9,269 bases of DNA from Lachnospiraceae bacterium UBA3863 (GTDB lineage Bacteria > Bacillota > Clostridia > Lachnospirales > Lachnospiraceae). The stretch lies in contig DGGX01000144.1 in the NCBI GenBank assembly GCA_002392385.1, positions 1 through 9,269 of the forward strand, written 5' to 3'. The notes beneath the pieces were generated by a model, which worked only from the letters and a program-made list of their open reading frames with translations, was not told the DNA's origin and made no database searches. The translations under genes and the position numbers were made by a program. Shown one piece after another: positions 1 through 6,351 of the stretch (the stretch's first letter is position 1; each line of letters opens with the position of its first letter).

Positions 1-257
1 CCATCGTCAGGGAGACCGGCGGCCTTAAGGATACCGTGGAGCCCTACAACATCTACGAGGGTACCGGCACCGGCTTCACCTTCGCCAACTACAATGCCCA
101 CGAGATGATGCATGCCGTGCGTTACGCGGAGCAGATCTACTACGATAAGAAGAGAGAGTGGAACAAGATGGTCGAGCGGGCCATGAGCCAGGACTTCTCC
201 TGGAAGCAGTCCGCAGCCAAGTATCAGGAGATGTACGACTGGCTGATCGGCCGCTGA
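1..257 (+). CDS. glgA: Glycogen synthase, C-terminal end (partial)
   Basis: This is the last 84 codons of an open frame entering from the left edge (first full codon at base 3) and stopping at TGA 255-257. The frame reads IVRETGGLKDTVEPYN, then GTGFTFANYNAHEM, and closes with DFSWKQSAAKYQEMYDWL. These are the characteristic end of bacterial GT5 glycogen synthases: the nucleotide-sugar-binding Rossmann domain with its RxTGGLxDTV segment, the GTGFxF loop, and the final SW..SA..Y...Y helix. The family transfers glucose from ADP-glucose to the non-reducing end of a growing alpha-1,4-glucan in the cytoplasm. The GTG at 36 is an internal valine, not a start. The catalytic N-terminal domain lies outside the window. 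No convincing terminator follows; the next gene starts 77 bp downstream on the same strand. Confidence 0.93.
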   Translation, partial: IVRETGGLKDTVEPYNIYEGTGTGFTFANYNAHEMMHAVRYAEQIYYDKKREWNKMVERAMSQDFSWKQSAAKYQEMYDWLIGR

Positions 258-334
258 GTAAAGGCTGAACATCCTGTCCGGAAACCTGTGATCTATCTGC
301 CGCCGGGGCCCGGTGCCCTTCTAAGCGAGGAACG

Positions 335-2032
335 ATGTCCGATTACAACAGCACAGGAACAAGCAAAAACATAAAAGGCGCCGCCGCTGCAGAAAAGAGC
401 AGCGGCGGCATCATCGTGCAGGCAGGTATGCTGGCAGCGGCCACCATCATCGTGCGCATCATCGGGATCCTCTACAGGGCCCCGCTCACGGCGGTCATCG
501 GTGATCTGGGCAATGGCTATTACGGAACGGCCTTCAATATCTATACGATCATCCTGATCGTCTCTTCCTACGGGATCCCTTCCGCCATCTCCAAGCTCAT
601 GTCCCAGAAGATCGCTGTCGGGGAGTACCGCAGCGCACAGAAGGTATTTCACGCGGCCCTTGTCTACGCCCTGATCGCGGGGACGGTCGCCAGTCTCTTC
701 CTTTATTTCGGGGCACCCCTCCTGGTGCCGCCCGGCAGCGTGATGGTCCTGCGGGTATTCGCCCCGACCATCTTTCTGTTCGGTCTGCTGGGGGCTCTGC
801 GGGGCTATTTCCAGGCCAACCAGACCATGGCGCCCACCAGTATCTCCCAGATCCTGGAGCAGATCGTCAACGCCCTGGTCAGTATCGGCGCCGCCTGGAT
901 CCTGATCCGGCAGGTGGCGGGAGAGGATGAGACGGTCCGCGCCCAGTACGGGGCGGCCGGCAGCGCGCTGGGGACCGGCGCGGGCGTTCTCACGGCCCTT
1001 CTCTTCATGCTCTTCATGTATCTGCGGAACGCGGGCTTCTACCGGAGGAGGATCCGGTCGGACCGCCGCAGCGAGGAGGAGGCCTTCTCGAGGGTGATGA
1101 AGGCCACCATTATGGTGATCACGCCCTTCATCCTCAGCAGTTTCATCATGAATCTGAGCACCTCCCTGGACCAGACCATCTACCTCAAGCACATGATCAG
1201 CGTGCGCGGGGCGGAGGAGACGGCCGTGACCACCATCAACGGTCTTTTCTCCAACAAGGCCGTGGTGATCTGCAATATTCCGATCTCCATAGCGACGGCG
1301 GTGTCGGCGGCCATCATTCCCCACATCTCCACCTCCTATGCCAGGGGCATGCGGAGGGAGACCAAACGCAGGACCGTCAATGCCTGCCGTATGACCCTGC
1401 TCATAGCCATCCCCTGCGCGGTGGGGCTGGGCGTCCTGGCGAGACCGGTGACCATGATCCTCTTCCCCCAGTGGGAGACCCTGGACCTGGCGGCGGACCT
1501 GCTCAGGGCCATGGCGGTCACGGTGGTCCTCTACTCCGTCTCCACCATCACGACGGCAGCCCTCCAGTCCACGGGCAGGATGGCGGCGCCTCTCATCAGC
1601 GCCGGCGCGGCCCTGGCGGTGCAGACGGTCCTGCTCTACGCGCTCTTGTATTTCACCAAGATGGATGCCTATACCCTGGTGTGGAGCAGTGTGGCCTACG
1701 CGGCGGTGATCTACGTCATGAACGAGTATTTCCTGACCAGCCACCTGAAATACCGGCCCAATGTAGTCAAGCTCTACATAAAGCCGGCCGCCGCGTCCCT
1801 GGTGATGGGAGCGGCGGCCTGGGGGATCTTCCACGGGCTTTTCTTCCTCCTGGGCAAGGTGCTCAGAGAGTATTATGCCAACCTGATCGCCTGCGCCTTC
1901 GCGGTGGCGGCGGCGGTGGTCCTGTATTTCTTCCTGGTGATCCGGATCGGAGCCGTGGGCGCACCGGATATCGAGCGGTTCCCCGGAGGGACCCGGCTCG
2001 CGGGGCTCCTGCGCAGGGCCGGCTGGCTGTAG
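335..2032 (+). CDS. MurJ/SpoVB-family lipid or polysaccharide flippase
   Basis: A 565-residue integral membrane protein of the MOP/MATE flippase superfamily (polysaccharide biosynthesis type, COG2244-like). After a polar N-terminus of about 24 residues it consists of repeated hydrophobic helices, about 14 by eye. Family-like segments are the first helix with RIIGILYRAPLT (41-52), GNGYYGTAFNIY (about 59-70), the SYGIPSAISKL loop, and RGYFQ followed by PTSISQILEQ (156-176), typical of Gram-positive MurJ(YtgP)/SpoVB-like proteins. A basic, then acidic cytoplasmic loop (about 237-250) sits near the middle. Members export lipid-linked cell-wall or polysaccharide precursors; I cannot tell whether this one is the lipid II flippase or a sporulation or polysaccharide paralogue, so no symbol is given. 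ATG 335 is preceded by GAGG at 327-330, a short and modest ribosome binding site. The stop lies 21 bp from the convergent rqcH stop. Confidence 0.88.
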   Translation: MSDYNSTGTSKNIKGAAAAEKSSGGIIVQAGMLAAATIIVRIIGILYRAPLTAVIGDLGNGYYGTAFNIYTIILIVSSYGIPSAISKLMSQKIAVGEYRSAQKVFHAALVYALIAGTVASLFLYFGAPLLVPPGSVMVLRVFAPTIFLFGLLGALRGYFQANQTMAPTSISQILEQIVNALVSIGAAWILIRQVAGEDETVRAQYGAAGSALGTGAGVLTALLFMLFMYLRNAGFYRRRIRSDRRSEEEAFSRVMKATIMVITPFILSSFIMNLSTSLDQTIYLKHMISVRGAEETAVTTINGLFSNKAVVICNIPISIATAVSAAIIPHISTSYARGMRRETKRRTVNACRMTLLIAIPCAVGLGVLARPVTMILFPQWETLDLAADLLRAMAVTVVLYSVSTITTAALQSTGRMAAPLISAGAALAVQTVLLYALLYFTKMDAYTLVWSSVAYAAVIYVMNEYFLTSHLKYRPNVVKLYIKPAAASLVMGAAAWGIFHGLFFLLGKVLREYYANLIACAFAVAAAVVLYFFLVIRIGAVGAPDIERFPGGTRLAGLLRRAGWL

Positions 2033-2053
2033 ACCGGCGTCTTCAGCAGAGCC

Positions 2054-3865
2054 TTAACCGGCTGTTTCCGGTGCCTGCCGCAGACCGGAGATGTCTGTGG
2101 AGGCCAGAATAGAATAGTTGTTGTGATAGATGACAAAACCCGGCCGGGCACCGCCGGGTTTTTTTACGCCCCGGCGCTGGAGGTAATCGATCTCGACCTT
2201 GCCCTGTTCTCTGCCGGCGCTGTAGTAGGCGGCCAGAGAGGCGGCCTCCTCGAAGGCCCGGTCCGGCAGGTCCTCCAGGGGACGTCCGCCGGAGCAGAGG
2301 ATGACATGGGAGCCGGGCATATCGTTGGCGTGGAACCAGATATCCGTCGGCGCGCTGAAGCGGAAGGTCAGCTCATCGTTCTGGATATTGTTCTTGCCCA
2401 CATAGATGTCCAGGCCGTCGCTGCTGATATAGTGGAGAGGTCTGGCGGCCGGTGTATGCCGGCCTCCCTTGGCGCTGCCCCCTCTCTCGGGACGTCCGCT
2501 GCGGAGGGCGGCGCCCTTGCGGCGGACCAGTCCGCTGTCCTCCAGCTCCTTGCGGATCTGCAGGAGATCGCCCTCGCTGTCCGCCAGATCCAGGGCGGCG
2601 CGGATGCCGGTGAGCTGGTCGATCTCCGCCTTCACCTCCACGGTCAGGGCAGTCAGGGCCTCATGGGTGCGTTTGAGCTTGTTGTAGCGCTCATAATAAC
2701 GCTGGGCGTTCTGCATGGGGGTCAGGGTGGGATCCAGGGGGACCGTGATGGTCTCACCGGTATAGTAATTGTCCAGTTCACAGGAACGGGCGCCGTCGGG
2801 GACGGTGTTCCCGTAGGTATGGAGCAGCTCGCCGTAGAGCCTGTACTTGTCCCTTTTTTCCGTGTCTTTGATCTGGCGGAGCTGGAGATCGTACTTGTGC
2901 AGGTCTCTCTCGAGGATGGTCTGGACCACGCGGCGCAGGTCCGCGGACCGCTGCCGGATCCGGGTGATGGTGTTGCGGCGGGCGTAGAAGGCCTCCAGCA
3001 GCATGGAAACGGAGCTGTAGTCTTCCCGGTCCAGGTCCGCCATCATCTGCAGGGGCACGGCGGAGAAGGCCGAGGGCGTTCCGCGGTCGCTGTAGAGAAC
3101 AGGGGAGAAATCTCCCTTCTTCACGGTCTCCATGAGATCGGTGAGGGCTTCGTAGAGAGCCTGGGTCTGGGAAGGGGTGAGGGCGGCGGCGCTGCGGCAG
3201 TCGGAGACGCCGGCCCGCCAGCAGAGCTCCTGGGCCATCAGCGGCGACAGGCCGGTATAGCGCCCCGACAGGAAAGCGGCCGGATCCTTGCCCGTCTCCG
3301 CGGCGGCGGCGCGGAAGGCCTCCGGGGTGACGGTGAAGGGATCCTCCTTGCCTCTGGTCTGGGGGACGAAATAGGGCCTGCCGGGCAGGACCTCACGGAC
3401 AGAGCTCACCAGAGAGGAGACCCTCTTGATGCTGTCGACGATCTGGTCCTCCTCGTCCAGGAAGATGATATTGCTGTGCTTGCCCATGAGCTCGATGACC
3501 AGGGTATGGATGCGGGGATCGCCCATCTCGTCCATGTGGCTGACCCGGATCCGGAGGATCCTCTCGAGACCGGGCTGCTCCACGGACAGGATGCGGCCGT
3601 TCTGGAGATGTTTTCTCAGGAGCATGCAGAAGGCCGGCGCGTTCAGGGGCGCCTGCCGGGAGACGGAGGTGAAATAGGCCAGGGGGAGGGAAGGATCCGC
3701 GGACAGATAGAGACGGACCTGGCCGCCGCCCTTTTCCGGCGTCGGCTTGATGGTGAGCAGGAGCTCCAGACGGTCTGTCTGCGCGATTTTATAGATCCGG
3801 CCGCCCGTGATCCGTTCATCGAGTTCCCTCGCAAGGGCGGCGACTGTGATTCCGTCAAATGCCAT
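2054..3865 (-). CDS. rqcH: RqcH, Rqc2/NFACT-family ribosome quality control protein
   Basis: A 603-residue NFACT protein (older name: fibronectin-binding protein FbpA). RqcH binds obstructed 50S subunits carrying peptidyl-tRNA and recruits tRNA-Ala to add C-terminal alanine tails that mark the stalled peptide for degradation. The N-terminus MAFDGITVAALARELDE and the QPGLERILRI...GDPRIHTLVIELMGKHSNIIF block (97-135) form the NFACT-N domain. A helix-hairpin-helix and coiled-coil middle follows (about 170-450), then a basic Gly/Arg-rich linker (about 455-476). The C-terminal NFACT-R domain has YVGKNNIQNDELT (488-500), WFHANDMPGSH (510-520) and KKPGGARPGF (568-577). The Asp-Arg pair needed in Bacillus subtilis RqcH is Glu101-Arg102 here. 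The start is fixed by GGAGG six bases upstream of ATG. It is divergent from yicC and has its own promoter. Confidence 0.95.
   Translation of the reverse strand: MAFDGITVAALARELDERITGGRIYKIAQTDRLELLLTIKPTPEKGGGQVRLYLSADPSLPLAYFTSVSRQAPLNAPAFCMLLRKHLQNGRILSVEQPGLERILRIRVSHMDEMGDPRIHTLVIELMGKHSNIIFLDEEDQIVDSIKRVSSLVSSVREVLPGRPYFVPQTRGKEDPFTVTPEAFRAAAAETGKDPAAFLSGRYTGLSPLMAQELCWRAGVSDCRSAAALTPSQTQALYEALTDLMETVKKGDFSPVLYSDRGTPSAFSAVPLQMMADLDREDYSSVSMLLEAFYARRNTITRIRQRSADLRRVVQTILERDLHKYDLQLRQIKDTEKRDKYRLYGELLHTYGNTVPDGARSCELDNYYTGETITVPLDPTLTPMQNAQRYYERYNKLKRTHEALTALTVEVKAEIDQLTGIRAALDLADSEGDLLQIRKELEDSGLVRRKGAALRSGRPERGGSAKGGRHTPAARPLHYISSDGLDIYVGKNNIQNDELTFRFSAPTDIWFHANDMPGSHVILCSGGRPLEDLPDRAFEEAASLAAYYSAGREQGKVEIDYLQRRGVKKPGGARPGFVIYHNNYSILASTDISGLRQAPETAG
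2135..2165 (+). terminator. Rho-independent terminator of the flippase transcript, inside antisense rqcH
   Basis: A perfect 10-bp inverted repeat pairs AAAACCCGGC (2135-2144) with GCCGGGTTTT (2153-2162) around an 8-nt loop. On the + strand it runs into seven T residues (2159-2165). This is a textbook intrinsic terminator for rightward transcription, 103 bp beyond the flippase stop codon. It lies wholly within rqcH coding sequence on the opposite strand, where it encodes the KKPGGARPGF segment (about residues 568-577). In the leftward direction the stem is followed by only the four T residues of the stem itself and then GTCA, so it should be much weaker for rqcH transcripts. Function is inferred from structure only. 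Confidence 0.72.
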
Positions 3866-3886
3866 GGTATACCTCCGTGAGGACCT

Positions 3887-3934
3887 GCCGCCTGTGATCT
3901 GCGGCCGCGCGGAATAGTTCCGCCGGCGCGGCGG
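3887..3934 (-). other. GC-rich structured leader of rqcH with competing hairpins
   Basis: The predicted rqcH leader holds three short inverted repeats. CCGCCG (3920-3925) pairs with CGGCGG (3929-3934) around 3 nt. GCGGAA (3909-3914) pairs with TTCCGC (3918-3923) around TAG. GCCGC (3887-3891) pairs with GCGGC (3901-3905). The first two share bases 3920-3923 and cannot form together. No T-run follows, so none is a terminator, and no known riboswitch class was recognised. A regulatory role is speculation. Confidence 0.3.
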
Positions 3935-3946
3935 CTGTCCTACGAA

Positions 3947-3975
3947 AGTATACCCGATAACGCTGCCTGCGGCAA
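3947..3975 (-). promoter_or_regulatory. Predicted sigma-A promoter of rqcH
   Basis: On the minus strand, TTGCCG (3970-3975, -35, 4/6 to consensus) is separated by exactly 17 bases from TATACT (3947-3952, -10, 5/6). Transcription would begin near 3940, giving a leader of about 75 nt before the rqcH start codon. The position in the divergent rqcH/yicC region and the optimal spacing support it; the start site is not proven. Confidence 0.65.
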
Positions 3976-4004
3976 GCAGACCTCTAGGAAGCGGCGGGGC
4001 TTTG

Positions 4005-4013
4005 TGATAGAAT
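4005..4013 (+). promoter_or_regulatory. Extended -10 promoter for the yicC cluster
   Basis: TG at 4005-4006, one base, then TAGAAT at 4008-4013 gives an extended -10 element (TGnTAnAAT type), predicting a start near 4020 and a leader of about 28 nt. The -35 region is poor (TAGGAA at 3985-3990 with 17-bp spacing), as expected for extended -10 promoters. The same core, TTGTGnTAGAAT followed shortly by AAGG, recurs before rpoZ. An alternative -10, TATAAC at 4023-4028, lies just downstream but lacks a good -35 and would leave a very short leader. Confidence 0.55.
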
Positions 4014-4047
4014 AAGGTATCCTATAACCATTTGCAGAGGTAAGCAT

Positions 4048-4926
4048 ATGATCAAGAGTATGACAGGCTACGGCCGAAGTGAGTATTCCGACGAGAGACT
4101 GAAGATCTCCGTGGAGATGAAATCCGTCAACAACCGGTATCTGGACATGAATATCAAGATGCCCCGCCAGCTGGGCCGCATGGAGGCCCAGATCCGGGAG
4201 ATCCTCAAGGCCTATATGCAGCGGGGCAAGGTGGATGTCTACATCACCTGCGAGGACCTGGCCCAGGCCGGCCGGACCGTCCGCTACAACAGCAAGATCG
4301 CGGGAGAGTACCTGGCCCGTCTGAAGGAGATGGCGGAGGAGTACGGTCTGGACAACGATATCCGCGTGTCCGCCCTGTCCCGCTATCCGGACGTCCTGAC
4401 CATGGAAGAGGAGCCCCTGGACGACGAGGAGCTCTGGGACTGCCTCCGGCACGCCCTGGAGATGGCCGCGGACCAGTTCCGCGCCGCCAGGACCCGGGAA
4501 GGCGAGTACCTGCGCGCCGATCTTTTAAAGAAGCTGGACGAGATGGAGGCCCACGTGGCCTACATCACGGAGCGCTCGCCCCAGATGGTCGAGGCCCACA
4601 GGCAGCGCCTGGAGGCCAGGGTGCGTGAGCTTGTGGAGGGAAGTCTGGTCGACGAGAGCCGGATCGCCCAGGAGGTCACCCTCTACGCGGACAAGATCTG
4701 CGTGGACGAGGAGCTGGTGCGTCTGGGCAGCCACATCAAGGCCGTCCGGGAGGCCCTGGACAAGGACGAGGGCGTCGGGAGAAAACTTGACTTCATCGCC
4801 CAGGAAATGAACCGGGAAGCCAATACCATTCTCTCCAAGAGCGATGACCGGGAGATCTCCGATCACGCCATCGAGCTCAAGACGGGCGTCGAGAAGGTGC
4901 GCGAGCAGATCCAGAACATTGAATGA
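4048..4926 (+). CDS. yicC: YicC/YloC family endoribonuclease
   Basis: A full-length 292-residue YicC-family protein (YloC in Bacillus). The family is described as an RNA endonuclease involved in turnover of small and structured RNAs; its precise substrates here are unknown. The N-terminus MIKSMTGYGRSE and the EMKSVNNRYLDMNIKMP block (about 23-39) are the YicC-N signature. The second half (DUF1732) shows RTREGEYL, EELVRLGSHI, GRKLDFIAQEMNREANTI and the terminal KVREQIQNIE, all near-invariant in the family. AGAGG at 4036-4040 is seven bases upstream of ATG 4048. It is the first gene of the rightward cluster, with remA 23 bp downstream; the same yicC-remA-gmk-rpoZ order is found in Bacillus and many Clostridia. 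Nothing is truncated. Confidence 0.95.
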   Translation: MIKSMTGYGRSEYSDERLKISVEMKSVNNRYLDMNIKMPRQLGRMEAQIREILKAYMQRGKVDVYITCEDLAQAGRTVRYNSKIAGEYLARLKEMAEEYGLDNDIRVSALSRYPDVLTMEEEPLDDEELWDCLRHALEMAADQFRAARTREGEYLRADLLKKLDEMEAHVAYITERSPQMVEAHRQRLEARVRELVEGSLVDESRIAQEVTLYADKICVDEELVRLGSHIKAVREALDKDEGVGRKLDFIAQEMNREANTILSKSDDREISDHAIELKTGVEKVREQIQNIE

Positions 4927-4949
4927 CATTCTGAACAGGCGGAACGAAT

Positions 4950-5240
4950 ATGAACACACACCTGATCCATATCGGTTTTGGCAATATTATCAGTGCCGAC
5001 AAGATCGTCGCGATCATGAGTCCCGATTCCGCTCCCATGAAGCGGCTGGTCTCCCGGGCCAGGGAGTCCGGCACCGCCATTGACGCCACCCAGGGAAGAA
5101 GGACCAAGGCTGTGATCATCATGGAGAATGACCGCATCGTCCTCTCGGCCCTGCTGCCGGAGACGATCCGCGGACGGGCGCAGGGCACACAGCCCGACAC
5201 ACAGGAGCAGGAAGAGAGGATAAGGGATGAAGAAAGGTAA
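4950..5240 (+). CDS. remA: RemA family DNA-binding regulator (DUF370)
   Basis: A 96-residue RemA/YlzA family protein. In Bacillus subtilis, RemA is a ring-forming DNA-binding protein that activates matrix and osmoprotection genes; the clostridial regulon is not established. The sequence opens LIHIGFGNIISADKIVAIMSPDSAPMKRL, continues with the AIDATQGRRTKAVIIM segment, and then SDxH-like core strands IVLSALLPETI. Arg50-Arg51 fall at the paired arginines implicated in DNA binding in the Bacillus protein. The conserved core ends near residue 74; a polar, Glu/Gln/Arg-rich tail (about 75-96) follows, and its coding sequence contains the gmk ribosome binding site. ATG 4950 is preceded by a weak GGCGGAA. 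The stop overlaps the gmk start by 14 bases, indicating translational coupling. Confidence 0.93.
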   Translation: MNTHLIHIGFGNIISADKIVAIMSPDSAPMKRLVSRARESGTAIDATQGRRTKAVIIMENDRIVLSALLPETIRGRAQGTQPDTQEQEERIRDEER

Positions 5241-5868
5241 ACTCGTAGTCCTGTCCGGTTTCTCCGGGGCCGGCAAGGGGACCATCGTAAAGATTCTGCA
5301 GAGAGACTATCCGCAGTATGTGCTCTCTGTCTCCATGACCACCAGGGCGCCGCGGCCGGAGGACCGGGAAGGCGTGACCTATTTCTTCGTGACCACGGAG
5401 GAGTTTGAAAGGAACATCCGCGAAGGCGCCATGATGGAATACGCCCGCTATGTGGACAACTATTACGGGACGCCGCGTTTCTTCGTGGAGGAGCAGCGCC
5501 GGGCCGGCCGGGACGTCATCCTGGAGATCGAGGCCCAGGGCGCCATGCAGATCAAAGAGCAGGTGCCGGATGCCGTCATGGTCTATCTGGTGACGCCCAC
5601 CGCCGCGGACCTGGAGGCGCGGCTGATCGGCCGCGGCACCGAGACCAGGGAGAAGATCGCCGGCAGGCTCCGCCAGGTCCTCAAGGAGCTGCCCATGATC
5701 GAGAACTACCAGTACATGGTCATCAACGACGACAGGGAGGAGGCCGCCGCGCGCATGCACCGGCTGATCCAGGAGGAGCCGGACACCGATGCCCCGGACC
5801 CGGCCTTCCTCGAAGAATTCCGCCGGGAGCTGACAGACCGGATCCTGCCGGGATATGCCGATATCTGA
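5227..5868 (+). CDS. gmk: Guanylate kinase
   Basis: A 213-residue cytoplasmic guanylate kinase that phosphorylates GMP (and dGMP) to GDP with ATP, an essential step in GTP synthesis and salvage. The Walker A loop is GFSGAGKGT (11-19). The GMP-binding region has SVSMTTRAPRPEDREGV (34-50), followed by YFF and EYARYVDNYYGTP (71-83). The VILEIEAQGAMQIK segment corresponds to the family's Walker-B-like strand (usually D-V-Q-G; here E-A-Q-G), and LIGRGTET to the lid with catalytic arginine. Length is normal. ATG 5227 sits six bases after AGAGAGGA (5213-5220), inside the end of remA. Gmk is a known target of (p)ppGpp inhibition in Bacillota. A 105-bp gap with a predicted promoter separates it from rpoZ. 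Confidence 0.97.
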   Translation: MKKGKLVVLSGFSGAGKGTIVKILQRDYPQYVLSVSMTTRAPRPEDREGVTYFFVTTEEFERNIREGAMMEYARYVDNYYGTPRFFVEEQRRAGRDVILEIEAQGAMQIKEQVPDAVMVYLVTPTAADLEARLIGRGTETREKIAGRLRQVLKELPMIENYQYMVINDDREEAAARMHRLIQEEPDTDAPDPAFLEEFRRELTDRILPGYADI

Positions 5869-5901
5869 GGGAAAACACATCTGTTCATCAGGGAAAAATT
5901 G

Positions 5902-5910
5902 TGCTAGAAT
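5902..5910 (+). promoter_or_regulatory. Extended -10 promoter upstream of rpoZ
   Basis: TG (5902-5903), C, TAGAAT (5905-5910) forms an extended -10 element nearly identical in context to the one before yicC. The -35 position is weak (TGTTCA at 5882-5887, 17-bp spacing, 3/6). A start near 5917 would give rpoZ-rimO a leader of about 57 nt containing the hairpin at 5933-5953. This suggests rpoZ can be transcribed independently of yicC-remA-gmk. Confidence 0.5.
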
Positions 5911-5932
5911 CAAGGTTCGGATACTGACAGAA

Positions 5933-5953
5933 GGTGTTCCGCCGGGGAACACC
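5933..5953 (+). other. Hairpin in the rpoZ 5' leader
   Basis: GGTGTTCC (5933-5940) and GGAACACC (5946-5953) form a perfect 8-bp stem with a 5-nt loop, between the predicted promoter and the rpoZ ribosome binding site (about 5964-5970). There is no following T-run, so it is not an intrinsic terminator. It could stabilise or process the mRNA or bind a protein; the sequence does not say which. Confidence 0.5.
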
Positions 5954-5973
5954 GGGAAAGATGAGGTAGGAAA

Positions 5974-6351
5974 ATGATACATCCCTCTTATGTGGATCTT
6001 ATGGAAGTTGTCAATAAGGGCGTCGAGGAAGGCGAGACACCCGTGATCAACAGCCGTTATTCTATCGTCATGGCGACCGCCAAGCGCGCCAGACAGATCG
6101 TGGACGGCGACGAGCCCCTTCTTGATGGTATGGAGGGAGAGAAGCCCCTGTCCATCGCCGTGGAAGAGCTGAACCAGGAGAAGATCCGGATCCTGGCCGA
6201 GGATGAGCCGGACGAGGAGGAGCTGATCGATGGCGCTCCTGAGGACAGCTACATCGAAGGCGAGGAAGAGCCCGCCCAGGAAGAAGAGATCGTTTACGAA
6301 GAGGTCGAGGAGGACAACTCCGATTCTGAATATGATGAGAGCATCGGCTGA
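5974..6351 (+). CDS. rpoZ: RNA polymerase omega subunit with long acidic tail
   Basis: A 125-residue omega subunit, which assists assembly and stability of RNA polymerase by wrapping the beta-prime C-terminus. The conserved core MIHPSYVDLMEVVN...INSRYSIVMATAKRARQIVDG (1-46) and KPLSIAVEELNQEKIRIL (about 57-74) match clostridial omega proteins. From about residue 75 the protein is a strongly acidic, probably disordered tail, mostly Glu and Asp with no lysine or arginine. Most bacterial omega proteins are roughly 60-90 residues, so the tail is the unusual part, though acidic extensions are common in clostridial homologues. ATG 5974 follows a GGTAGGAAA ribosome binding site. The last 20 bases overlap the likely rimO start, indicating coupled translation. 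Confidence 0.93.
   Translation: MIHPSYVDLMEVVNKGVEEGETPVINSRYSIVMATAKRARQIVDGDEPLLDGMEGEKPLSIAVEELNQEKIRILAEDEPDEEELIDGAPEDSYIEGEEEPAQEEEIVYEEVEEDNSDSEYDESIG

Noticed and set aside
304..320. A possible terminator between glgA and the flippase gene (GGGC-CCGGT-GCCC)
   Set aside because: The stem is only 4 bp and is followed by TT then CTAA, so no real T-run. No convincing promoter was found in this 77-bp gap either.
293..1834. A 513-codon open frame on the minus strand opposite the flippase gene
   Set aside because: It is antisense to a clear membrane-protein gene, its translation is Gly/Arg/His/Asp-rich with no domain, and it has no ribosome binding site. It results from GC-rich third positions.
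2123..3880. A 585-codon open frame on the plus strand opposite rqcH
   Set aside because: The opposite strand encodes an unmistakable RqcH. The shadow translation has no recognisable motif and would contain the flippase terminator near its beginning.
6230..6331. An N-terminal extension of RimO
   Set aside because: The 34 residues are Lys/Arg/Ser-rich because they read the Glu-rich omega tail in another frame. RimO proteins normally begin shortly before the SLGCDKN motif.
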